Positions 44,940 through 56,534 of a stretch of 64,000 nt of DNA are shown one piece after another; within the stretch, counting starts at the first letter, position 1, and the number at the start of each line of letters is the position of its first letter. The position numbers were made by a program, and so were the translations under genes. The notes beneath the pieces are model-generated. The model was not told the origin of the DNA. It did not search any database and was given only the letters and a program-made list of their open reading frames with translations. The stretch covers positions 317,237,041-317,301,040 of the forward strand of contig NC_081405.1 in assembly GCF_030272615.1 (NCBI RefSeq). The letters are read 5' to 3'. This DNA comes from Cryptomeria japonica (taxonomy: Eukaryota > Streptophyta > Pinopsida > Cupressales > Cupressaceae).

Positions 44940-47900
44940 CTAAGTTTCTACCAGTGGTGGTATGACTCCAAGCTAATCTCTGAGATATTGAAAAGTCTCC
45001 TTAGGTAAAGGTTTAGTAAAAATATCTACAATCTGCTCTTTAGTATTCACATAAACTAGTTTTATCTCCTTTGCTTCAACATTTTCCCTTAGAAAATTCA
45101 GTTTGATATAAACATGTTTGGTTTTATAATGTAGTCCCAGATTCTTAGATATATTAATTGCTGCAATGTTATCACAATAGATAGTAATAGGTTCCTTTCA
45201 TTTTACCTTTATGCCTTTCAACATTTGCTTAAGCCATAGTACCTGTGTATAGTTAGTTGCTACTGCAACATATTCTGATTCTGCTATTCATAAAGACGTA
45301 CAACTTTGTTTCTTACTCAACCAATAAACTAATCTGTTTCTAAGAAAGAATGCTCCGCCAGTGGTACTTTTTCTATCATCCACATCTCCTACCCAATTTG
45401 CATTTGTGTATGCACATAATTCAAAGTTTTCATCTCTAGGATACCATAATCCAAGATTTATAGTGCCTTGTAAGTACCAGAAAATCCTTTTTACTACTGA
45501 TTCATGATTTTCTCTAGGATTACTTTGAAATCTTGAAACAATACATACTGCATTCATAATATCAGGTCTTGTTTGTGTTAAATACAGTAAACCTCCTATC
45601 ATAGATTTGTATCTAGTTGGATTAACAGGTGTAGATTCATCCCCTTGTGATAATTTGTCATTTGTTGTCATAGGTGTGCTTACCGGTTTAGAGTTCTCCA
45701 TCCCAAATTTCTTTAGTAACTCTTTTAAGTATTTGGATTGACTCAAGAATATACCTTTATCAGTTTGTGAAATCTACAATCCTAAAAGGAAGTTTATTTC
45801 TCCAATCATAGACATTTCAAATTCTTGTTGCTTTTTAATAGAAAAATCTTTACATAATCCATCTTCTCCTGCAAAGATTATATCATCAACAAATACTTCT
45901 AAAATCAAGATGTCATCATTAGTTACTTTATAATATAAATTGATGTCTACATTTCCTTTAGTAAAACTAATCTTTAAAAGATACTTATCCAATCTTGCAT
46001 ACCAAGCTCTTAGAGCTTGTTTTAGTCCATATAGAGATTTCCTTAACCTGCAAACCATATCATTATCATCTGTCAAAGAAAATCCATCAGGTTGTTCAAT
46101 GTATACTTCCTCTTCAAGATCTCCATTCAAAAATGCATATTTAATATCCATTTGATAAACTTTGTAGTTCTTGTGTGTTACAAAAGCCAAAAATAATCTG
46201 ACAGCCTCAATTCTAGCTACCAGTGCAAAGGTTTCATTAAAATCAACTCCTTCTTTCTGAGAATATCCCTTACACACTAGTCTTTCTTTACTTCTGATAA
46301 CCTTACCATCTTCATTAAGTTTGTTTCTAAATACCCATTTGGTTCCAATTACATTTTTATCTTTAGGTCGGGGAACTAATGTCCAAGTGTTGTTTTTCTC
46401 AATTTGTTCTAATTCTTCTTACATAGCCTTAATCCAAAATTTATCTTCACATGCCTCATTAACAAATGATGGTTCAATTTGAGAAATAAGACATACCTCT
46501 TCATTTGCCAATCTTCCTCTTGTCATAACTCCTTAAAACCTGTTTCCAATTATTTGATCTTCAGAATGATTCAGTCTTATGTATCAGGGTGTCTTTGTTT
46601 GTTGTTGTTCCTCAGTTACTGTGGAATCCTCAAATGATACCGAGGTAACTAGATCTTAATTTTGTACCGGTGGATTTATAGTAGGTTTTACCAAAATTTC
46701 TATTGCCGGTTCAAAGTCTATATACCTTGAAGTTCCTCTATATTGTTCATCAATTTTTACATTTGTACTTTCAACAATTTTCTGCAATCTTTTTTTGGAA
46801 CATCTATATGCCTTGCTCTTAGATGAATAACCAAGAAATATTCCTTCATCACTTCTAGGATCAAACTTGCGCACATACTCATCTCTTCTGATATAACATT
46901 TACTTCCAAAAATTCTGAAATACTTAAGAGTAGGAGTATTACCAAACCATAGTTCATGAGGGGTCTTACCAGTTTCACCTTTGATGTGAACTTTGTTAAA
47001 TGTATAGACCGATGTACTAACTACTTCTCTCCAATATACATGTGCTAGGTTTGCTTCTGATAACATACTTCTTGTTGCATCCAAGATAGTTCTATTTTTC
47101 CTTTCAACAACTCCATTCTGTTGTGGTGTCTGAGGTGCTGATAGCTATCTTTTGATTCCATTTACTTCACAGAATGTATTAAATTCCATAGATGTAAATT
47201 CACCTCCTTGATCTAATCTTAAACATTTGATTTTCTTACCGGTTTCATTTTCTACCATTGCTTTGAATAGTTTGAACTTTCCGAGTGCTTCTGATTTTTC
47301 TCTAAGAAAAGTAACCCAACACATTCTAGAATAGTCATCAATAATTAGCATGAAATATCTATCACCTTGTAAGCTTTTAGTTCTAGCTAGACCACATAAA
47401 TCAGTGTGAATCAAATCAAGAGCATTATTGGATTTTTCTGGAATACTTTTGAAACTAGCTCTAACTTGTTTTCCAAATTGACATTCCTTACATACTATAT
47501 TATGAGGTTTGACAATTTTAGGTAAATCTCTAACTGCCTTAGTAGTACTAATCTTTACCATGCAATCAAAGTTTACATGATAGAGTCTCTTATGTCATAA
47601 CCAAATTTCATCTATATGTACAATTAAGCATGTATTTTCATTGTTATTCAAATGAAAGATATTACCTCTAGTCTGATTACCGGTTGCAATTTCCAAACTA
47701 GTTCTATTCATGATTTTGCATTTTCCATTTTTGAATTGTAACTAAAATCCTTTCTCAACTAATTGACCAACACTCAAAAGATTATTCTTTAATCCTTCAA
47801 CATAGTAAACATTATCAGTGTTATGCTTACCATCAAGAGATATTGTACCCTTACCTTTGATTGAACAAGCTTTGTCATCTTGAAATCTCACTAAGCCTCC

Positions 47901-48161
47901 ATTTTCTTCTTGAAAGTTCAAGAATTTACCTTTGTCTCCTATCATATGATGTGAGCATCCTGAATCAATGATCCATTCATCCTTTACTTTAACTTTAGCT
48001 GCCAGGGCCTGTACTACCGGTTGAGCAGTAGGTGTCGGTTGATCTTCTGTTATAGCAACAAAAACCCATCCATTGTCTATTGGATCTTCATCAGAATCAT
48101 CAGTCACACCTTCATCAGCAATGTAACAAGATTTGTCTTTATTCTTCTTAAATTTGTATCT
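44940..48161 (-). pseudogene. pol of the composite copia: PR, IN, RT, RNase H
   Basis: One reading phase runs from gag at 49091 to the pol stop at 44940-44942 (1,384 codons including the stop) with no frameshift and about eleven internal stops, several as expected from CAG to TAG. Protease keeps Asp-Ser-Gly-Cys-Ser-His-His (about 47960). The integrase zinc region keeps its ligands except that one Cys reads Tyr (Leu-Tyr-His). The integrase core keeps Asp (His-Thr-Asp-Leu-Cys), Asp (Leu-Asp-Gln-Gly-Gly) and Glu (Val-Glu-Arg-Lys-Asn). RT has Tyr-Gly-Leu-Lys-Gln-Ala and the catalytic Phe-Val-Asp-Asp (about 45885). RNase H has Tyr-Thr-Asn-Ala-Asn-Trp and Cys-Asp-Asn. It is the best preserved pol in the window but cannot be translated through. 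Confidence 0.88.
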
Positions 48162-49091
48162 CTAATTTCTAGGGTTAGGCTTGTATGTTCTTCTAGCTTC
48201 TTCTCTTATTCTAGCATGTCTATCAGGGCATCTTGAAGCCATAAGACCAATCTTATTATAGTTAAAACATTTAAAGGGCGCTTTACCTTCATACTTACTT
48301 CCAACTGGACCTTTAGGCATTTTCCTTGCAAATAGTGCTTCAAGTCCTTCAAGTTCTTCATTTTCTTTCCTACTTTCTTCAAGTTCTCTTGCATAAAAGG
48401 CTTTCCAATCAGATTTGTCAAATGATGTAGTAGATGATGTTGATGCTTTAAAGGCCAAATCTATCTTTATGGTAGCAATAGGACCAAATTCTTCAATTTC
48501 AAAAGTTGAAAGTTTTCCAATCAATGTATCCCTAGTAACTGATGTATTAGGCATTGTTCTTAACTCATTTATAGCAGTGACTTTCATTTTATATGCCGGT
48601 GGCAATCCTCTTAAAAATTTTGAAACAATTTCATCCTCACTTAAGGTTCCTCCACAACATTTAATACCCAAAACAATTTCATTTACTCTTTCCATAAAAG
48701 CAGAAATCCTTTCATCTTCTTCCATTTTCAGATGTTCATACCTAACTCGGAAGCTTTCAAGTTTTGCAATTTTGACTATGGAATCTCCTTCATTTAGTGT
48801 TTCCAAATGATCCCAAATAGCTTTAGTAGTAGACCTATTTGATAGTCCCATAATTTGTTGATCTGATAATGCGCTCAAAAGTGCTTGTCTTGCTTTGCAA
48901 TCATTTTCCTCATCTTTTGTCAAGTTAGCTGGACTGGGCTGACCTTGTATAGCAGTAGTATAACCATTCTTTGTAACTTCCCAGATGTCTTTTCTAATGC
49001 AATTCAAATGTGTCTCCATTCTAATCTTCCATATGTCATAGTTCGTTCCCTCAAGTTTAAGACTATCCTTCCTAAAATAATTAGTAGACAT
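48162..49091 (-). pseudogene. gag of the composite copia, 309 aa
   Basis: A full-length open gag from ATG at 49089-49091, about 40 bases after the PBS, with the Leu-Glu-Gly-Thr-Asn-Tyr-Asp-Ile-Trp-Lys opening and UBN2-type core. The zinc knuckle is damaged: the second Cys is Tyr and the His is Leu, leaving two of four ligands. It ends in a TAG at the same position as gag of element B, after which the same frame enters protease. The reading frame is open although the nucleic-acid-binding motif is lost. Confidence 0.85.
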
Positions 49092-49133
49092 TGGATCTCC
49101 TCAAGCTGTTAAACTTCTGCAAAAGAGGACTAA

Positions 49134-49145
49134 GCTCTGATACCA
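49134..49145 (-). other. primer binding site of the composite copia
   Basis: The minus strand reads TGGTATCAGAGC two to three bases from the TRIM LTR end. It is part of the 21-base stretch shared with the TRIM interior at 43442-43462. Confidence 0.8.
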
Positions 49146-49147
49146 CT

Positions 49148-49259
49148 TGTTACAAGTGTGGTTGCCATTGCATCAAAAGATCGGCATCTTATAGAATTCA
49201 TAGGAGGCTGTTAAACCATGTCATGAATCCCTGCGAGGGACGTTGGCCCACTACCAACA
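49148..49259 (-). repeat. TRIM 5' LTR (112 bp)
   Basis: On the plus strand it starts TGTTACAAGTGTGG and ends CTACCAACA, followed by TAGTA (49260-49264). It sits where the copia's own 1,059-bp LTR would be expected. Confidence 0.8.
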
Positions 49260-49264
49260 TAGTA
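49260..49264. repeat. target site duplication of the composite (right)
   Basis: TAGTA, identical to 43248-43252. Confidence 0.8.
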
Positions 49265-49900
49265 TACGTTATTTATTTAATATGCAATGTATGTATGCTT
49301 ACTTCATGCAATTTTGAGGTCCAATATCTACCTTATCGGAAGGTATTTTTGGTCCGATTCCATCTCGATGTGATAAAGACATAATCTAAAAGGTGTTTTT
49401 GGATCCAATCTTATCAGGACATATTGGAGGTATGTATTACAAAGTAATTGTGGATCAAGATTGAAGCCGGCATCTTATGAAGACATTTTGGTGTTGCATG
49501 TGGATATTTCGGTCTCACCCCTTTTTGGTTGAGCCAATTCATCAGGATATTTGGTGTAGATATATATAACCATTAATTTTGCAAGTTAGAGATATGGTTG
49601 TTGAAAAATAACTATTGTGTACATTATTGTATATTTGAAATTTTTGTGGATGTGAATATTGTTATGTGTTGTATGTATAGTGGATGTAAAAAGCAGATTA
49701 TGCACTTCAACGAAACTATAATTCATGCATATGTCAGATGCAACTCTAACAATTCAATTTTTTTATTTTATCACCTGCTAGTGAGCCTTTTGTATGTGGG
49801 TAGTGAGCCCTCCACGCAGTGATCCGCCATGGATAGTGAGCGACCCCATGGATAGTGAGCCCTCCACGAGACCGGAAACCCCTTACAACAAGTTTTGAAG
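49265..49900 (+). repeat. possible continuation of the split LTR
   Basis: Non-coding. It contains a TATA-like stretch (about 49560) and four TAGTGAGC motifs (49779-49865), similar to the 'gagcagtgagcc' region in the LTR of C near 15787. It may be the rest of the plus-strand LTR that starts at 43178. I cannot place its 3' end. Confidence 0.35.
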
Positions 49901-49905
49901 GGACA

Positions 49906-51381
49906 TGAAACTCTCAAATCTTGTATAGATCCATAACCCATAGAAGAACATTGCAACAAGAAATAGAAAAAACTACCATCATCCCACCCTCAACTTAAAC
50001 AAAAAATCATTGAAGACCCAACTGAATAAAGGAGGACAAAGCCATCCTCCAAAAAACTCAAACAACACTAGGAGATGTCAATACATGAAAATAAAAGGGT
50101 TTTTATCAAGGCTCCCTTAACCTTCATTAGATACCAAGGGTTTTTTAAGGCACCCATAAGCTAAACATTGAGTTCCAGCAATGATCCCAAAACCACAATC
50201 ACTAGATTCTTGATAAGAAGCATAAATGAACAATCTATAAGTAGAGGATTTTGAAAGGCTCCCCAAATATTTGTATTGGATTTTTATTTGGCTCCCAAAA
50301 CCAGTAAGTTTAACACGTCATGCTCTGTGAAGTGTACCTGTACCTACAAACACAATGTACTCAATAAATCATTACAAGCATGGTTAGAAGATTTGAATCA
50401 AAGAAAGACAAAACCATAGCTAATTGACTTATTGCCTCCTAGTAAATGTGAGTATGAAAGATGCTCTCAGATCTTAGTATGCAAATTCTAGTGAATTGAC
50501 TACACTTAGATGGAGGATTTGAAAGATGAAAATGCATGATCTAGCAAGAATAGCATGATTAAGCTACATGAATGATTGATCCAGCATGATTAAGCTAAGA
50601 TGTAAGCTAACATTGAGCATGATAACATTGCTAAAACTGATAAACTATAAGCTAGATGCCTATAATAACAATGCATAAGATGAGAATGAGATGGGATCAA
50701 ATGATATGCGAGATTGATATGAAATTGGTTATGAAATTGGGACCCTTTTGTGCTCCAAAGTGAGGTCTATTTATAGGATTTTCCAAGGCTAGGGGTGATG
50801 TGGCAAGAATGAACGGTCAAGATTGATTTGAAGATATCAATGGTTAAATTGGAGGGTGGCAAAGGGGGTTCGATTAAAGGGAGTATTTCTCATCTCTATG
50901 GTGACAAGTGTCAAGAGGCTTCTAGAAGAGTAGGATGAAAGGGAACACTTAGTGACAAGTGTCACAAGGTTCTAGAAGATGTTGGATGAAAGGGTACATT
51001 GTGGTAGGTAGAATGGGTTAGGTTTAGGAATGTTTAGGCTTAGTAGTGGTAGAAGTTAGGAGAATTTGAATTTAAAATTCAAATAATATGAAAATGGATA
51101 ATTAATCTCAACAACTCATGATTTTGATTTGTTTTAATTAATTAAAGGATTTAGAAGAAATGATTTTGGATGAGGGAATTAATTAATTTGAATTAATTAA
51201 TTAAAGGGGTGAAATGAACCTATTTAATAAATCCTTAGATTTATTAATAAGTAAATGAAAAGGGAAATTTAATCAAATTGCTTAGTGAATGTAATTAAAT
51301 TGGGGAGGGGAGATTAATTAAATAATTTCTTATTTAATTAATTATCTTTAGACCATTTTTAGGTGTATACATAACCCAACA
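49906..51381 (-). other. old repeat sequence, possible LTR on its right edge
   Basis: No coding motifs. On the minus strand a TGTTGGGTTATG sequence starting at 51381 could be an LTR start, followed by AATTAATTAA-rich DNA. The other end was not found. The left part (about 49950-50290) repeats phrases such as 'aaggctcc' seen again near 54080, so it may be related to the LINE-like relics. Confidence 0.3.
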
Positions 51382-52350
51382 AAGATAATCTAGCAGGAAG
51401 TCAACACCCAACCAGCATAACTCCTTACCACTTTAGTACGAAGGAGACCCACCTCAATAGGAATTGAAGGGAAATATACCTCATGCTGAATGAACCAAAC
51501 ACCGTTCAACCCCACCAAGAGACACCTCTCATCTTCTTTAGCAAAAACCATTTCCACCCAAATAAAAGATAGCTCCACCTCAATAGGACTATCCAAAGAA
51601 GACCAAAGATGTTGAAATAGAAAAAACAAAGAATCTTAGCTAGGAACTCTCATCCTCAATTAGAGAAACAAAGGCCAAGTCAATAGGAAGGGTAAAATAA
51701 TCCCCCTTCAAAGCCATACCAACATGAAGAGCCCATATCCAGAGGGTCATTGAGCAGAGTCATAGAAGAAAGGACATGAAGTGAAAAACTCTACATTAAA
51801 ATGAACATAGAAACCCAACTATGGATCCCTTAAAAGCATGCATAGGTGTCAAAGGGAAATCCCACCACATTGAAACCCTGGCTAAAGCCCTCCAATTGAC
51901 AAAGTCAAGAAAGGCCAACAAAAAGGGCTAAAGTTGGTAGAACAAGGGCAACCAAATCTTGAATAAAATAGAATAGAAATTGGGGCACCCACCCGCAAAC
52001 AAACCAAGGGAAAAATTAGGTAGGTAGTCCAAACCCACCTCAACTACACATTTCCAATAGAATCCACCTCATCTGCAACACCAACAACATCTTCCCCACT
52101 TAAAATCAAGACCCTTGAGTCTCCTTTGCAGTCGCATAGGCTATGTCTCCATCTCCCGCATAACCTCAAACCTCTACATGCCTTCCATTGGGAAAAAATC
52201 AAACCAAAGACCATGGTAGTCACTAGGAGGGGGTGGGGATCTCTTGCAACCTCATCATATTGATCTTCAACTCCCTCTACGATAGAGTGCCCAACTCTTC
52301 TCCCACCACTATCACATCTCCTTTTGCACCTATCACTCAATCGTCTGGAC
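51382..52350 (-). pseudogene. LINE-like or unknown coding relic, copy 1
   Basis: Minus-strand pieces 52044-52352 and 51390-51629 are embedded in a stretch with coding-like composition but many stops. The second piece has the pattern Val/Ile-Glu-Val-Glu/Asp-Leu-Ser...Val-Glu...Phe-Ala...Arg-Cys, which also occurs at 54133-54339. I suspect the ORF1 of an old LINE, but no RT or endonuclease is present and I cannot name the family. Confidence 0.3.
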
Positions 52351-52534
52351 ATATCCTACAAAATAGGAACCACAACAAAAGGAAGAGGGGGGGTTAGGAG
52401 TATCATATTTGTCTATTTTATCTCCTTCATTGTTGTCCTCAACATAGCCCCCTATAGAAACCCTCACTCCTCCTACATGCATTCCCCTCACTCCTACTCT
52501 TCCCATTTGAAATTAAACTAAATTAAATATAATT

Positions 52535-52962
52535 TTTTTAGGACTAATGTTTTACTATATAGTTACATGTGACAACACACAAGGACACATATGTACCACC
52601 AAAAAATACACACATTAAAATATATTGAAATTTTTAGTATGAAGTTAAATTTTAGGACTATTTTTTACTATACAATTACATCTGACAACACAATGGACTC
52701 CAACCATATATAACACATAAGGCCATAAATGTAACATACATACACATTATAAAATAACCACATAACTTTAGGTGACATATGAAACCAAAAAATTACAATA
52801 TGAATCGCATGGATAGGACACTTGAGTTTCTCTAGATATACTATGTTGACTTTACTAGTTTTCATAACACACACTATGCAAATGACCAATTTAACTAGCT
52901 TATAACAAACATGCACATTTGATTGGATTATTATTTTGTCATCATAATATCTCATAGAAAAT
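52535..52962. repeat. dispersed repeat, copy 1
   Basis: Matches 55585-56047 in the same orientation over about 430 bases, with many substitutions and small gaps. Each copy has its own internal duplication of a 'tgttttactatacaattaca' segment about 130-150 bases apart. Confidence 0.65.
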
Positions 52963-54060
52963 AAATAAATCCACTTATATATGTTGGAAATGGAATGATA
53001 AAACTATTATAAAATCAACAAAGATCCAACCATACAAACCCTAGTTCTACGATCAAGAATCCACCATACACCAATGATGAACCTAAAACATGCAAATCAC
53101 AACAAAATAGAAATATCATACCATTCACATGCTTAGTAGGGTTTGAACTCCATTGATCTTATTTGATATGATTGCTCTCATTTTTTGTATTGTGCACAAG
53201 AGGTCAACAAAGAATAGATTGTGGTTGTGAAGTCGCTTGATCACATAAAGTCTTAGTTGCTTGAATGATTAGATAGATTGTAGGATTAGGGTTATAAAAG
53301 GATGAAGGAATCCTCTCATATAGAGAACACCTTAGAAAATGGATGTATATGATTAAGAGGTGAAAGGATAAATGGCCAGCTAGTATTAAAGGGTACATAG
53401 GGAAAATGATAAAATAATGAGAGGGTAGTTAGGATAAATGAAAAGATAAATGACAAGTTTCATGGAGGGAAAAACTTAATGAATTAATTAAATTAATGAA
53501 AATCTATTTAATAAATTATTTTACATTGGAGGGGTGATTTTCTATAGTTAATGAGTATCATTTCCCCTTTTAAATCATCTAAGGCACCATAAGCTTGTAA
53601 GTTATTTGTTATTCCTTTTTCCTTCAATAAATAAGTATGGTTCAAAGGAGGTTTATGCTTCCATTACACCATGGTTCTATATATATAATTTATAATTATT
53701 GTTAAGATAATATGCCTATTATTTTTTATTAGGGGAAAAAAAGGTTTTGAAGGGACATTAAGTCCTTTATAGATAGATTTTGCAGGCATGTGGAAGCCAC
53801 TAATAAAATGTTGCCTATAGATATATGAAGATGAACTACAGCCAAGATAGATAACAATATGAAGAAACTATCTACCCAAGAAAAAGGCCAAAACCACCAA
53901 ACAACTTAGATCATATAATCCATAACCATCTATTTTGAGAAGTCTCCCATAACTTTAAGACAAGCTAGACTAATTAAAACTAAAATGTAGTCCACAAATA
54001 GCAAGAAATAAGCAACATAACCTGATACACCCTACCATCACAATAAAAGGTCAAAGTCAT
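52963..54060. other. non-coding AT-rich stretch
   Basis: No gene or element ends were recognised. It has AATTAATTAA-rich sequence near 53480. Confidence 0.45.
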
Positions 54061-54660
54061 CAAATAAAAAAGAAGGGTTTTGAAAAGGCTCCCATTACCT
54101 TTTGAAGCGAGTCCTTACAAAAATCACCATCTTCAAATTCCTCTTATGTAAAAACCAATGTTGAGATTCACCCTCAAAATCCACTTGAATAGGATAAGAA
54201 GATTGCAGCCAAAAGTGAAGAAAAGCCATAACGCCTTAAAGCATCTACCACCATTTCCCGCAAACCAAGTCTCCACCTCCATAGAAGACAAATCTACCTC
54301 TACAAGAAGGTTAGGCTTAAAAAAAATAAGGAGAAGCAAAAAAAACTACAACCCATCACCACCTCCTCTACCTGAATAAGAAATATAGTGAAATAGGAAC
54401 TACAAAAGTAAAAAAGAACCCCCTTAAAGGAAAGACATACCAAACCACCAAAAATCCCCAACCAAAAAGAAACTACCAAAATGTAACCTTAAACATTAAC
54501 AATTACAAATCAACCAACTCAAGACAAGGATAAGCCAAATAAATGGAAGATAAAGTACTCTCCCAACTAAGAGAAACTCCAAAGAAAGAAACAACCCCCA
54601 AATCCAACTAAGGGAAAAAATATTAAAAAAAACCTCAAACACAAGGGCTAGGCTCAGAAA
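54061..54660 (-). pseudogene. LINE-like or unknown coding relic, copy 2
   Basis: The minus-strand ORF 54133-54339 shares the pattern described for copy 1 (Val-Glu-Val-Asp-Leu-Ser, Val-Glu, Phe-Ala-Gly, Arg-Cys). It is followed on the high side by the second copy of the dispersed repeat, as in copy 1, so the two relics have the same arrangement. Confidence 0.3.
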
Positions 54661-55584
54661 AAACAATAATCCTTAAGCTTCGTTGACTATAATACTACAT
54701 TGAATTTTGAGAGAAATTTATATACCATCCAAGAAATCTATAAAAAGTAAAGGACCAAAGAAAATTTATGAAAGTATATTTTATATTTTAAAACTATTTG
54801 ATTCCATGTATTTGATTTACATAATTTGAAGTTTAAGATTTAGAATCTTGTTTATTTTATAGTTTATTTTATAGGGTTTAGTGGTTGACCTATTTATGTT
54901 TCACACTAATTTGATTTCCTGTCTCTCTAATAACAAGACATGACCATAACAATAAAGGTAACAACACTACACTTCAAAATAAAATACACTACCAGTAATA
55001 GCTTTCTAGTTACTATAAAGGATGAAATAGTATAATTTATATTTAATTTAGATTTGATAGGAAGGATTATTATTCCTACCTTTGTAATTTTTTATGTCTT
55101 GTAGAAGATATGTTTGGGTGCACAAGTAAGGTTTCTTCCTCTGGCTTTAGATTTTCTAACTCACTTCAAGATACAAAATAGTACCCAAAATAAAAAAGCA
55201 TAAAGAGAGGAAAGAACAAGTGATGAACCCCCTAGAAAGAACAATTACAAGATATAAAAGAATTTCAAAGAAAAAAAACTCTTTCATTTATTAGTAAACA
55301 ATTTTGTACTTAGATATGCAAGCATGTGTCTTAAGGTGACATTTGTCTCCTTCAATGTTGGTTTTCTCTTATATTTTAATAGGAAAATAGGCCCAAGTAG
55401 CAATTTTTATCACATTTTTCTATCTATAATTACAAATACTAATTTTTTATAATGTCTTAAAATTTATGTTCTAAAGAGTGGTATTAATTGAAATGTACTA
55501 TGCATAAAAGTTTTGAAATTATCATCTGGAATGAATTTTCCCTCTTCAAAAGGTATTTAAATATTATATTTATATTTAACTTTT
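54661..55584. other. non-coding AT-rich stretch
   Basis: No feature was recognised. Confidence 0.45.
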
Positions 55585-56047
55585 TGGGGCTAATGTTTTA
55601 CTATACAATTACATTTGACAAGATAGTGGACTCCGACCAAATTTAATAGAAAATAACATACATGCACTACCACAACCTACACACATTAAGATGTATTTAA
55701 ATTTAAAATTAAAATTTAACTTTCTAGGACCATTGTTTTACTATACAATTACATATGAAACACAACAAAGTCTAGCCATATATAACACATAAGGACAAAC
55801 ATGTACCATATACACATATAACGTCCATTACAAATAGACCACATAACTTCATGTAACATATAAAACAAAAAAATTCACAATATGAATCACATGAATAACA
55901 CACCTAAGTTTCTATAAATAAACTAGGTTGGTTTTACTAGTTTTCACAATACTCACCATGCAAATAACTCATTATACTAGCTTACAATAAAATTACACAT
56001 TAAATTGTATGATTAGTTCATCATCATAAAATCTCATAGCCAAATCA
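55585..56047. repeat. dispersed repeat, copy 2
   Basis: Same orientation as 52535-52962. It ends in the same 'aaatctcatag' region. Confidence 0.65.
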
Positions 56048-56237
56048 ATAAATACATTTGATATAATATTCCACATAAATGTTTTTTTAAAGAACACTCT
56101 TTAACCTTAGACATGTATCATATACCATATCAAAATAATTGTATTAAGAGATAATAAGCATGATCAGAAAAATAAATCAATGATTGCATAATTAAAACAT
56201 AACATTCCAATGAATCATCATAGAAAAGGGCACATGA

Positions 56238-56404
<167 letters not shown>

Positions 56405-56534
56405 TCTATACATTTAATATTTCACCTTGAATATAAACAATGTAAAATAAGTTGGAATTGAAAAAATGGGTCCCACATCATCCCCCTTAGGTTGGACTTC
56501 CTCTTGGAATCCCTTAAAATGGTGTGGATAAAAT

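Larger units (their letters stand above)
43253..49259 (-). mobile_element. chimeric TRIM-copia retroelement
   Basis: Read on the minus strand: 112-bp LTR, primer binding site and copia gag-pol, copia polypurine tract, 1,059-bp copia LTR, then a second primer binding site with a 68-base TRIM interior and PPT-like tract, then a 137-bp LTR related to the first. TAGTA flanks the whole unit. A stretch of 21 identical bases (43442-43462 and 49132-49152) spans both family junctions, 5,690 bases apart, exactly one copia interior plus one LTR. This is what one crossover between a one-LTR copia circle and a TRIM would give. Template switching in a mixed particle is the main alternative. Confidence 0.8.
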
